DNA from: Rhynchopus sp. YZ270_cl-10
Taxonomy: Eukaryota; Euglenozoa; Diplonemea; Diplonemida; Diplonemidae
Length of the DNA stretch: 64,000 nucleotides
NCBI GenBank assembly: GCA_964035575.1
Contig: OZ037839.1
Coordinates: forward strand, 930,001-994,000
Direction of reading: 5' to 3'
Part shown: positions 43,134-53,401 of the stretch, piece by piece
How the letters are laid out: each line of letters begins with the position of its first letter
Numbering within the stretch: the stretch's first letter is position 1
Made by a program: the position numbers and the translations under genes
Notes under the pieces: model-generated
Seen by the model: the letters and a program-made list of their open reading frames with translations, nothing else
What the model was told of the DNA's origin: nothing
Database searches by the model: none

Positions 43134-46100
43134 CTACAGCACACATGTTCGTGCGTCGTGGAAGCTTTCCAGTGTCTCTGGAAGGCCATTGCGCACGCGT
43201 ATCTGACGTACCATGTCCGCTGCCGGTGTCTCAAGAGCAAGCGGGTCACCCGGGTACAACGCCCAATGATCAAAGACACTGCTCTGCACCGCCTGTAGCA
43301 AGGGAGCAGGTTGTGGGAGGGGAGGGGGAAAGGAGGAAAAACAGAAGTGTAAAGTGCAAAAACCTTCCTGCGTGCAGGAGACAATGGTGGCTGTACACAA
43401 AGACAGATAGTGCTAATGAAAAGCTTCACCGCTCTAGTTGTTGTGTCTTTTCCCCCCACTGAATTAGTGAATGTAGTGACTGTAAACTTCTAAACTGCAA
43501 AAGGGGAGGTGCACCGTACGTGGTTGTCTGCTTCTTATTGCCGGGGGCTTGATATTTGAAACAAAAAGCAACATATCTTATTTGCGCTCCTGGAACGTGC
43601 CATACCTGTCCCCCAGTTTTGTTGCGAAGCTCCGCAGAAAGCCCGATGGACTCTGTTGCAGGAAGGTGTGCACGGACCTGCAGGGAGAAGGGTAGAAAGA
43701 AAGATATCTAGACTCGCTCTATAAAGTGCATCTTGCACAGGTGGCAGTGCTGTTCTAACTATTTATCAAAAAAAAAGGGGGAAATAGAAACTAAACACTC
43801 ATCACACAAAAACCCCAAGGTTTGTGGTGAAACGCACACACCTCGACCTGTTTTGGTGAGGAGTGGCTCTGCAGCGCGGTTCGTCCCCAGAACCGCAAAG
43901 TCTGTTCAAAATGCTTTGTTTCTATTTCCTCCTTCATTTCATGAGACAACTAAAGAAAACTTTGTCCACGAAACGAGAGATAGGCGAGGAACGGCTGGTA
44001 ACGTGTACTCCACTCCAAAAAGTAAAAATAAAACCCCCTCAACTTCAGCCCTTTGATTCATACATTGAACATAGTACCACGGGTGCTCTCTCCAAGGACC
44101 GTGCATCTTCGTTGTTGCAGAGTTGTGTAGACGGAGTCGATTGATGTGAGTGTGGTGGTCACATCCAGACGGAAGATCGGCACCATCAACCGCGGCGCTG
44201 CCGTGAGAATGCAGGCACGCGCTGCACCCCGCATGGTGGGAATGATCTGTCCTGCACCACGGTGGATAGCATCTGCGTGCAACGTCGCATGCTCGATGTC
44301 CACCCGCACCCCTCTCATCACCTCCCCACACAACACACCCTCCCCCGTCAGCCACGTCCACGCCGCCCCAACTGAGTCTTTCAGCTCCTGCATATATTGC
44401 ACACCCTTCGTAACATCGACCACAACATTCGGCCCTCCGGCCGGCCCAAAGCACCATACCGGTGTTTTGTATGTCCCCTCTTCAATCTGTGTGCAGACAG
44501 CGTCTGGTAGAGGAAAGCCTTTGCAGTACAATACGTTGTGTCTGTTGGGTGACATTGCGGTGCATTGACGGTTGCTTGCTTCGGTGATGGTTTCGCGAAG
44601 TCGGATGGAAATATCGGAGACTGTAAAGCACGGTGCTTTGTAGTCTGCACTGCGAAGACGCGCCAGGCAGTGAAGTACCGCATCTTCTGTAGAACCGGCA
44701 ACCATGTGAACACCCGCTTCCGATACTGCAATGTCGGCAGTATGTTCACAACTCGCCGCCTTCTTCAGTGCATAAACCAAACGTGGAAGATCCTGAACCT
44801 CACACACAACCTCAGCCTGCACCACACTGACACCCCCTACATCGCTCTTCAACGGACACACCACCCCATCCGACACCGTTGCCCCCACCTTCACATTCAG
44901 ATCCAATGCACAAAGGTTCCCACAAACCAACCTCCCCACCGGATGATGCCATTTTCCAAACACCGCCACCATGCTTCCTTGCTTGATATGGTCTCTTCCG
45001 GCGCGAAGCTTTTCCCCGCGGGAGACTGTTCCGGAAAATACTCTGCCAAATGCGAAGAGACGTCCGTCATATGGGACAACAGATGCGATGAAGAGGGTGA
45101 GAGGTGCGGTGGGACTGCAGTGGCTGACACCGAGGTATCCGGGGTCGTGGATGTCAATGGTGCTGTCGTCGTAGAGCAGGGGTGTGCGGTAGGTCTGAGC
45201 CTCAAGGGGGGAGGGGAGGGCAGTGACAACAGCGTGGAGGAGCTGTTTGGAAGGCAGCAGTTTCTTGAGAATGGCTTGAAGACGGCGTGACGGGGTCAGG
45301 TCACGTTGTGTCCTGTTCACAGTGATCTTCAGACTGCGCAGCATCCGTGCCAGCTTCTCCTCCTTCCCATTCAACACCGCCTCCGCCAACCCCCACAACG
45401 GCTCCAAACAGAACTGACAAAACCCCCTCTCCCCGCTCCCCGAATCCTCCCCCCACCTCTTCGTCTTAGCATCATAGAAATGATCCCCCCAAATCCGGTT
45501 CAGAAGTTTGCTTTCATTCATCTCCAATTTCTTAGAATACAATCCCACAAAATCTTTCAGCGTAAACGACCAAGACCCGAGACCCGACCCAAAAACGACG
45601 TTACCGAGGGACGGATGGAGTTCGGTATGGGCATCATCATTGTAGAGTGAGGTGACGTCATTGGTGGAGGCAATGGTCCTAAGACAGCGCTGGTAGGTGG
45701 CTTCAGGGGTGCCAGAGGCGAGGGGGACATCAAGTTTGTTGAGCATAAGCAAGGGGCGGATGCGGAGTGCGAGGGCACTGCGCAGGAGTGTCGCGGTCTG
45801 TGTGGGGAGGGCGTCGCCTGGGAGCCTGTCTGTGGAGACAGCTTCGCATGAGGGGGTGTGGTTTGAGGTGCTGTCCCCATCACCCACGCTCACGACAATA
45901 ACAGCGCCGTCGCATATGCGCAGCGTGGTGTGCACACCATGTGCCACGTCCTCCTCACACAACCCAATCACATTAACCAAGAACCCCTCCCCATCATCGT
46001 AATGCAGACCGACGCTGGGTGACGGCTGGTCGTAGCGCTGAGGGGGTGGGGGTGGGGTGGGTGATGAGGACAAGCGGTTTTAAACAATAAAATTGATTGG

Positions 46101-46672
46101 GTTCTCTCTGTTGGCTTTTGTTATGCTTTTTTGCCGGAAAAAGGCATTGCGTTGAGAGGGTGACAGCGTACTTTTTGGTGCATTGAGCAGTAGATCGGGG
46201 TCCGCAACTTTTTTTTTTTTATTATTTATTTTCTTTTTGAGCAGCATACGTCTCGCGAGTCACAGCGACGGTCAATTATACGACCACGTGGCTCCGTAAT
46301 TGAATATTCTGCGGCAAGGCATTTGGCAAGGGTGCTCCGTCCGTGGCCAACATCGCCCAGGAAACAACTGCCAAGCAAGGGAAGGGGAAGGGGGTGTATG
46401 TGGAATTGTAAAGGTAAAAGACAAGCAAAGCAGAACACCACACCACCCTAACCCAACTGGAGGGCAGTTCGTCTGCCATGTCATCGAACCCCTCCTCCCC
46501 GAGCACCCAAAATATCCAAAATCTGCCAAACCTATTTGGCTGCCAACTCGTTTTTGGACCACTGTTACGCCACTGCTGCAGTACACCCAGGAAACCCGAG
46601 GACATACATATGACGACTGCGATCGGGACATTCCAACAAAGACTGCACATCTGCGGCACTCATTTCTGGCAT
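43134..46672 (-). CDS. eEF2 paralogue with degenerate GTPase motifs (arm A)
   Basis: Five exons: 46672-46608, 46367-46250, 46037-44064, 43677-43606 and 43292-43134. The product is 795 residues, against about 840-860 for eEF2. All four introns start GTATG and end AG. Exon 1-2 junction gives HICFLGDVGHGRSTLAKCLA, the P-loop, with Arg32 in place of the invariant Lys. The G3 motif DxxG is absent (VNVIGLCEEDVAHG where eEF2 has a DSPGH). The switch I threonine motif is not recognisable. NKLD (G4) and FGSGLGSWSFTLKDF are kept. Domains II-V follow, with PNRHNVLYCKGFPLPDA, WCFGPAGG, TKGVQYMQELKDSV, the diphthamide loop LHADAIHRGAGQIIPT, and a last exon with VFDHWALYPGDP. It is probably a ribosome-binding protein unable to cycle GTP normally. 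Snu114 and EFL1 are less likely because the diphthamide loop is present. Confidence 0.9.
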
Positions 46673-47087
46673 ATTTCCCCCACACAAAGACCCTTTGACT
46701 CTGAAGAAAAGGATAAGGGTAAGGATGTGCGCATCACCGTGCTTGGTCACAGAAAATGCAAGAGGGATGTGCCTCACGTAGCATGGACCACTGACGTGGT
46801 AGAGTAGAGTGACTGTACAGTGATCCAAGGTGTGTGTTGTGTGGCTTTTTAATAAAGGAGCACGTCTGGCTATGGGTCGCTTGTGTACCATCCATCTGCA
46901 TTCGTGAGGTGAGTAGTTACAAACTCGTTACCGTGAAGGACTGTTGTTGTTATCTTCATTGCAACGAGAGCAGCACTGATAAGCGAGCAAGAGAAGGGGT
47001 GTGGCACTAAAGGCTTTTGTTTTACTCAGTAGCGGGGGAGGGGTTGAGAAGGAGGAGGAGGGAGGCAGGATACAATAATAGTTATAT

Positions 47088-47233
47088 ACTCCAGGGAGAA
47101 ATTGAAGCTTTTTTTCCCCGAGGGGGGTGCAACTCCCAAGGATGTGTATTTCCCGAGCCGAAGGCGAGGGAAATACGAATCCGAGGGAGTTGGCACCCCC
47201 CAAGGGGAAAAATCTTCAATTTCTCCCAGGAGT
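47088..47233. repeat. Small foldback hairpin
   Basis: Inverted arms CTCC(A)GGGAGAAATTGAAG ... CTTCAATTTCTCCCAGGAG enclose a second, inner hairpin (GTATTTCCCGAGCCGAAGGC with its inverse GGGAAATAC). It is non-coding. The inner motif style (CGAGCCGnAGGCGAGGG) also occurs inside the recombinase element near 25727-25745. Confidence 0.7.
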
Positions 47234-47477
47234 TTGTAATTTTATTGCCTCCAAATAGTGCCGAAAGCCAAAATTTTAGGGGGTTTTGACCCACCGCGTG
47301 TGCACATCTGTTGGTGGGTGCTTGGGGTGCCGTACAAAAAGAAATGAAGCCGAAAACTAGGAGAGGAGGGTCTTTTTGTATGTCTGAATACTTTTGTTAG
47401 TGTTTTTTGTTGAGACGGCTGAAGTAACTCCAGATGGTGTTGACTTCAATTTCCGTTCTTCACGGGTTGCCTACGAT

Positions 47478-47637
47478 CGTAGTACGATCTCTTACGATCG
47501 TAGCTCTTTTTTGATCGCACTACGATCGTACTACGATCAAAGTACGATCGTACGATCGTACTACGATCGTAAACGATCGTACTACGATCGTAACGATCGT
47601 AACGATCGTAGTACGATCGTAGTACGATCGTACGATC
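47478..47637. repeat. CGATCGTA palindrome cluster
   Basis: About fifteen copies of TACGATCGTA and GTACGATCGTAG in variable spacing. This is another cluster of a single palindromic word. No flanking inverted ends were found. Confidence 0.85.
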
Positions 47638-48189
47638 CTCCTTCTAAGGTGCTCGCTCTCCATACCTAGACCCTCGAATTTTTTTTTTTGCCCCTATATT
47701 GGGCTAATTTCGACGATTTGAGGCCATTAAAAGCAAAATTTGGCACTTTTGAGCATCTAGGGGGGTCTAAAACGCGGTTCCGCGAACCCAAAATTTCGTG
47801 ATTTTTACCAAAGACAAGTCGATTTTTGAAAAAATCTCAAAAAAAAAAATCCCAATTTTTTTTTTCACAAGTGTTTTGAGGCCTGCTCATTACACCCTAG
47901 GTACCCTTCTGGGACCAAAAAGTCAAAAAAAGCAAGAATTGGGCTGTTTTGAGCATCTAGAGTTAATTCCCCAGTCATTTTCTGTACCACCAGTGCATTT
48001 TGTATGGGCCAGCGCCTTGTCAAAAAATCGAAAAATCTCAAAAAAAAAAATTTTTTTTTCGGGAAAATTTCGACCCCTGAGTTGGGTTTTTGGGCACCAA
48101 AAAGTGCAAAAAAACGCAAAAATCGGGTGTTTTGACGATCTGGGGGTAAACCATATGCACTACTGCACAATATCGACTTTTCCTTAGCA
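47638..48189. repeat. A/T-block repeat units (inverted orientation)
   Basis: Inverted relatives of the units at 19020-19570 and 21940-22580, with CGATTTGAGGCCATTAAAAG and the A9/T9 junction near 48045-48060. They are non-coding. Confidence 0.65.
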
Positions 48190-48545
48190 AATTCCTTGGA
48201 GCAAGGATATCTCTAAATCCGTCCCTTTTTGGCCAAATTCCGAAATCCCAATCCAAAAAATTCCCTGTTTTTTTGGTTTTGTTTTTGGGCTGTTTTTTGA
48301 CTTTTTTGTGGGGGGGAAAAAAATTTTTCCCGATATGTCGTCAGGGCTCTCGCCGGGGTCATTTGGGGTCCCGAGCTTTCCCCCCGTAAAAGCGGTCGCT
48401 GCGCGCGCTTCGCGCGCGCGACTCCCTGCCAGTGCAGGGAGGCGTGGCGCTTTCTCCCCTCTGATGCACAAAGGCAGGTGGGGAGGGGTGAACCACAATC
48501 CGTAGTGTGTCAGCCTTATCAGTAACCTCGGTACATTTATGAAAG
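48190..48545 (-). repeat. GC-hairpin interspersed repeat, copy B
   Basis: The inverted copy of 11976-12300, with the alternating-GC hairpin at 48396-48420 and CCGATATGTCGTCAGGGCTC. Adjacent sequence at 48570-48600 matches the block near 2205-2245. Confidence 0.7.
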
Positions 48546-48827
48546 AAACGGCAGTCATGGCACCCAAAGGTTCCTGGCGAAGCCACGGTACGCAACATTT
48601 GAGATCTCCTCCGTCTTCCAACCCTCATAATTGAATGCGATTGACACGTCTTCTCCTTCTTCTTGTGCACAACCTCAAATGTCTCTGATGCTGGATGCTT
48701 GCCTGCAACTGACGTGAACATCCGCACCCACAACTACAGCAACCGCCTGCAGAGCCAATTTTTTCCTCAAAAATCCGGGACTTTTTTTTTTTTCCTTTTC
48801 CCCTTTTTTCGCTTTATTTGATCGCGT

Positions 48828-49027
48828 NNNNNNNNNNNNNNNNNNNNNNNNNNNNNNNNNNNNNNNNNNNNNNNNNNNNNNNNNNNNNNNNNNNNNNNNN
48901 NNNNNNNNNNNNNNNNNNNNNNNNNNNNNNNNNNNNNNNNNNNNNNNNNNNNNNNNNNNNNNNNNNNNNNNNNNNNNNNNNNNNNNNNNNNNNNNNNNNN
49001 NNNNNNNNNNNNNNNNNNNNNNNNNNN
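48828..49027. other. Assembly gap (200 N)
   Basis: Exactly 200 undetermined bases. Open frames drawn across it are meaningless. The round length suggests a scaffolding gap of unknown true size, which matters for the orientation of everything to its right. Confidence 1.
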
Positions 49028-49258
49028 TCCTCGGAGACCATGGTAACCACATACCCCAATGGGGCCTCAAGATAGATATGGTGGTCAGAGCGATTCGACT
49101 GTTGTGCTGAGGTCTATCTGGGGCTATCTTCTGGGGGAACTTCTGGAATGACTTTCCGTGTGGGTGCGACGATGTGGCAGGTTTCGTTCCTCTGAGGTCC
49201 GGTAATCATCACACATTTTCAGTCTACACTTTTCCCCAAAAAGCCCCACACACAAATA

Positions 49259-50945
49259 ATGGAGGAAAAAATGCTTGTAAAGTATGTGGAGTGCGAATCG
49301 GATCTTGCCGACGCAGTGACAAAGCTTCGGTCCATATCTGTCATTGCAGTTGACTGTGAAGGGATAAACATGAGTCGGGTGGGCACGTTGGAGCTGATCC
49401 AGATAGCAGGGGCCGGGCATGTGTTCCTGCTCGACATCCGCGCCCTTACACCACCAGTGTGCCAACGCCACCTGCGCGAGGTCTTCGAAAGCACCGAGCA
49501 CACAAAACTTCTCTGGGACTGCAGGATGGACACTGACGTGATAGAGTGCTTCCTGGACATCAAATTAGGGGGTATGTCCATTTTTTTTTATTGCATACAC
49601 GAAGTGTGATTAACTAAACATATTTAAAACCAATGATAGATCTGTTTGCACTTTTTCCTTTTGAATCCTCCCCTCATCCATACGTCTTGCGTTTGTCCTT
49701 AGCAATTATCACGATAATCTTGCGAACGTCGTGTTGCATGTCCTCGACAGCGGCACGAAGGGTGTTCTGACAACGTTGTCCTGAAAATGCTTGCCACTGT
49801 CAATGATCTTCTGAATGGCTATTGCAGTCTCATGGTCGACTTCTTCCTCAGTTAGGTTAACTCGATCGTGCAATCTGCAATCTGTTCGGAACACCTCCTA
49901 CATCTCATCCATGTTGGATTCGACAGCCTGTGTGTAGGGACACGTGTTGTCCCTTCTTTCAAGTAACGTCCACCGAGGCAGTTGAGCACGTCATTTGGGT
50001 GACGATTTTCGGCAACCATGCTGTTAACTGCCGTCAATGTCCTGCGCTCAACACCCTCCTTTGGAAGTTTCCCGTCTCTAATCGGCAGCAACAACCGTTC
50101 GCGAGCAATGACTCCGTTTCTTAGAGGTCTATAGTGGTCGACTCGTGCTCGATAATTTATAGGCTCTCCCTCGAGTCCATCGGACTCTGATAGTGGATAA
50201 TGGCGGTTGGCGCAAATTTTAAAAGTAAAAACACTGACAAAACAGCAAAAAAAAAAATTCACAAAAACTTCCATTCAAACCACCCCCCTTCCACACAGGA
50301 ATTCTCGACCTACAACTTGCCGATGCTTTGCCAAGAGAGAACGGAAGGTTGTACATCAAAGAGTACATTGGACGCGTCAAGCACGTTCGTTCGCTTAAAC
50401 GGGTGATAGCAGAGGTCGAGGAGAAGGGTAAGGACGCACGCATGACGGAGCTGTTGGAACATAAGTCGGGGATCGACGCGGGCGAGGTGTCTTGGGGAAG
50501 CCGCCCGCTGGCCGAGGCGACGCTGCAGTACGCGGCAGCGGACGTCGAGGTGCTTCTGCGTCTGGCTGACCACCTGCTGCCGGACCCCGACACGGAGGGG
50601 TTCGCGCACCTGAGAACGGCATCGCATAAGTACTCAAGGGTGCTGGCAGGGATGCACACACAAACGGCACACTCCATGCAGTTTTCGCACAACCTCATAC
50701 CCCTGTCTGTCCTCCACAAAGGGGAGGAAGGCAGTGATGAGGAAACTGATGTGCACCCCTGTGCAGGCTGTCTTCTCGTTCTCCCCAAATCTGCCGCCTT
50801 CCAGACACATTGCCATCGTTGCGAAGGCCTCTGTCTCGCTTGTCAAGAAATCTACCATAGATCCAAAGGTGCAGTAACTTATGAAAGCAAAGTCACAGCG
50901 CGAAAATCACCAAAAAGGGATGCACGGTCTCCAAAAAAACGGTGA
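49259..50945 (+). CDS. DEDDy 3'-5' exonuclease (EXD1-like) with Cys/His tail
   Basis: Two exons, 49259-49571 and 50299-50945. The 727-bp intron starts GTATGT and ends CACAG, in phase 1. The join gives DIKLGGILDLQLADALP. The product is 319 residues. Exo I: IAVDCEGINM (Asp and Glu). Exo II: LLWDCRMDTDVI. Exo III: LQYAAADVEVLLRLA (Tyr and Asp). All DEDDy residues are present, so 3'-5' exonuclease activity on RNA or DNA is likely. The short extended segment (NGRLYIKEYIGRVKHVRSLK) fits the EXD1/WRN-exo type. After the nuclease come an acidic linker (GEEGSDEETD) and a Cys/His cluster (CAGCLLVLPK...HCHRCEGLCLACQEIYH) that probably binds zinc. The end is Lys/Arg-rich, which is consistent with nucleic-acid binding. 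In animals EXD1 acts in the piRNA pathway, but no such role is shown here. Confidence 0.9.
49709..50274 (-). other. Antisense open frames inside the exonuclease intron
   Basis: Two overlapping minus-strand frames (50274-49852 and 49894-49709) fill most of the intron. Their peptides look protein-like (LTAVNSMVAENRHPNDVLNC; VNLTEEEVDHETAIAIQKII) and overlap out of phase around 49870, as if one coding sequence had shifted frame. No family is recognised. This could be a nested host gene, an inserted element remnant or chance. Confidence 0.3.
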
Positions 50946-51607
50946 AGAAAATTTTTAAAAAGGGAGCAAGGGAAAGAAAGCAGTGTTCCTCGGGGGGGTA
51001 TTTTTGAAATTCTGAGTAGTAGTTTTGAGTGGAACCTCTTGAGCGATTTCCCCCCCACCCCATCGAGGACTCCAACAACGTCGTTGTCCTTTTTTTTGTC
51101 GAACTGTGTGTGTCCCAGATTGCCCCGTCAATCCTAGCCCTGGGGTTAAGCTGCGCATGCAGGAGGGAGTGGGGTGGGGGAGGGCGTATGGCTCGCTCTG
51201 AGTACGGTGTGTGGAGTCAACGAAGTTAGAGTTGTGAAAGAATTTCTATACGCTGTGTATATTGCATAGATCTGACTACCCTGTGTATGTGTGTATACAT
51301 TGGACGTTCACCCCCTTTTTTTATATATCGACTACGATCGTCGATTGGACAAAAAAAAAGCAAAACGCAAAAAAAAAAAAAAAAGAAAATAGTTTTTGCC
51401 ACACTCTCAATGTATGAGGTGTGCCTGTGTATGCAATAACCCTAGCCCATTCAGGTGACAGTTGAGTGAAGAAGAAGCCCATTGTGGGCAGTGTAGATGC
51501 AAAAAAAACAAAAAGAAAAACAAAAAAAAAGAAAAAAAAAGAAAAACAAACAGGGCTGGAGGTCTCAGCTCTGACAAAACAAAAACAAAAAAAACAAAAA
51601 AAATGGC
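50946..51607. other. Gene-less spacer
   Basis: Low-complexity A/T tracts at 51350-51385 and 51500-51600. No gene or repeat family is recognised. Confidence 0.5.
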
Positions 51608-52006
51608 CTCTGTCATGGATGTACAAAGTACTTTTTTCCAGAAAGTAAAAAAAAGTAGAAAAATCCCAGTACTTGATACTTCAAGTACTTGACCCGTTTT
51701 TTTTTTTTTTTTTTACTTGATTACTTTTTTTTTTGCATCAAGTACTTGATTCGGCAAAAAAATGGAAAAGTACTTGAATAAATTCAAGTACTTTTCCATT
51801 TTTTTTACTTTTTTTGCCAATTCAAGTACTTGATGCAACAAAAAAAGTAATCAAGTACAAAAAAAGTGAAAGTACTTGAAGGAAAAAAAGTACTTGAAGC
51901 AAGAAAAAAATATTTTTTTCTTTTTTTTTTAAATCGATCAAGTACTTGAAGTACACCAAAAAAAGTAAAAAAAAGTAATCAAGTACTTTGTACATCCATG
52001 CTCTGT
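51608..52006. mobile_element. Foldback element, CATGGATGTACAAAG ends, 6-bp TSD
   Basis: The element spans 51614-52000 (387 bp). The ends are inverted copies of CATGGATGTACAAAGTACT, matching those at 22825-23159 except for one base. The interior is an array of CAAGTACTTGA words in both orientations, separated by A/T runs. CTCTGT flanks both sides (51608-51613 and 52001-52006). There is no coding capacity. It is the second member of this family in the window. Confidence 0.9.
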
Positions 52007-53401
52007 GATCACAAAAAAAAAAATGTGAGTAGTGAATGGATACCAAGAAAAAAAATTTGCGTGGAGTTCACACAGGTGTCCACGTGACACATTGTCAGTT
52101 TTTCAAAAGAACAAAAAAGAAAAAAAGGAAAAAAGTAGTGGGCCTCATTCTTGGCAAACTAATACAATGTTTTCAAAAGAAGAAACAAAAAAAAAATACA
52201 GTACCGAACCTTTTAACTCTTTCCCGAGCCCCTCAAGGCACCTCTCTGCCTCCCCTAGCTGTGTGTCAACGTTTTGCTTTCACCCCTCCACAGCTGTGTA
52301 TTGAGCCTTGCTCGACACTTGGATACTTCAATCATTCCCTTGCATCATCGGCCACAGTGGGTTCGGTGCATCACAATGGGATGCGAACACAAGTGGTATT
52401 CCCTCCCTTTTTCCTTTGACAATCGTTCAAGAGTTGGGTGCAGCGAGCGGGAGTACCAGCAAGCTTCTGCCGTCCGGCTGATCAGCGGTTGTGTACCACC
52501 CCCGTTCACATGATGGTATAGGGAAGCCATTGGGTTGGTGGTGTTTCCTTTTTACACCTTCTGTGGCTCAGATTCCTGATGGATTCTTGTTTTGTTGCTG
52601 CTTACTCCCTGTCTGTGGGAGCATTGGGAGTATTGCTGAGGGTGGGGGCAGTGCTGTGGACAGCATGGGAGGGACACAGCGGGTCTGTGGTGGGTCAAAG
52701 CAGAGCTTTCAACTCGTGATGGCTTGGTGCTTTTTGTCCCGTTCTTTCTTTTGCGTGAGGCTCGTTGGTGTTGCAAGGTTGCTTCTTTTGTGTCTGCCTG
52801 CTGACACCCCGTCAGCAGCCTTGGGTAGAGTTCATCTACACAGGATGTGGCATTCACGCTGTGCACAGCATCTCTTCGCATTCGTTGTCGACAACTGCGA
52901 CTGGCACAGAGCGTCGTGCGGTGCGGTTGGAGGACGGCCGAGGGATGGGGAGGTGTGGTCAGGCGACAGGTGTTCGAGTGGATACGATATTTTGGTGGAA
53001 ACTGGGTGAACAATGGGCAAGCGTGAGGAGAGCGAGAGGATCAAGACACCGAGGGGCAACTGGGACGGCAGGGTCCTTACTGAGTTCTCTCTCTTTGGGG
53101 TGTGGTACTGGCTGTGGGAGAGCCACCTGTGGCACTCTCATTCGGTTTGGGACTTGGGGCTGGGGGGAAGCTTGTCTTGCCATAGATGCGCACAACAATG
53201 CACGAAAAGATGCACACCAAAGAACGGTACCTCAGCAACCCATTCCATCCCTTCCCATCCATCCCACCACCACAGGGTGCGAGTAAGATTTGCCGGCGAC
53301 TGCTTTTCCTCTTGACACCCATTTAATACACACACTTTCTTTTTGCGGTCTTTTGTGGATCCTATTATTTGTCTAACAATTGAAGCAAAGATTGTTGGGG
53401 C
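52007..53401. other. Gene-less stretch upstream of the membrane-protein gene
   Basis: Several open frames of 80-170 codons exist on both strands (for example 52491-53009 and 52765-53286 on plus), but none shows a conserved domain. The base composition resembles coding or UTR sequence. A diverged gene or 5' exon of the downstream gene cannot be excluded. Confidence 0.4.

Larger units (their letters stand above)
42477..47075. repeat. Left arm of a 4.6-kb inverted duplication
   Basis: The inverted counterpart is 59045-63670. It includes the LRR 5' end, an LRR relic, the whole eEF2-like gene and the region upstream of it. Splice sites and exon lengths match exactly between arms, while introns and flanks carry small length differences (for example 386 against 364 bp for intron 4). 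The two arms are separated by about 12 kb that includes the assembly gap. Confidence 0.9.

Noticed and set aside
44565-45290. 241-codon frame antisense to the eEF2-like gene (and its mirror at 60845-61570)
   Set aside because: It is a shadow of the conserved coding exon. The sense strand has clear eEF2 homology.
48675-49075. Open frames running across the N block
   Set aside because: Undetermined bases translated as X. They carry no information.
50219-50788. 189-codon minus-strand frame over the exonuclease second exon
   Set aside because: It is antisense to a well-supported DEDDy exon and has no domain of its own.
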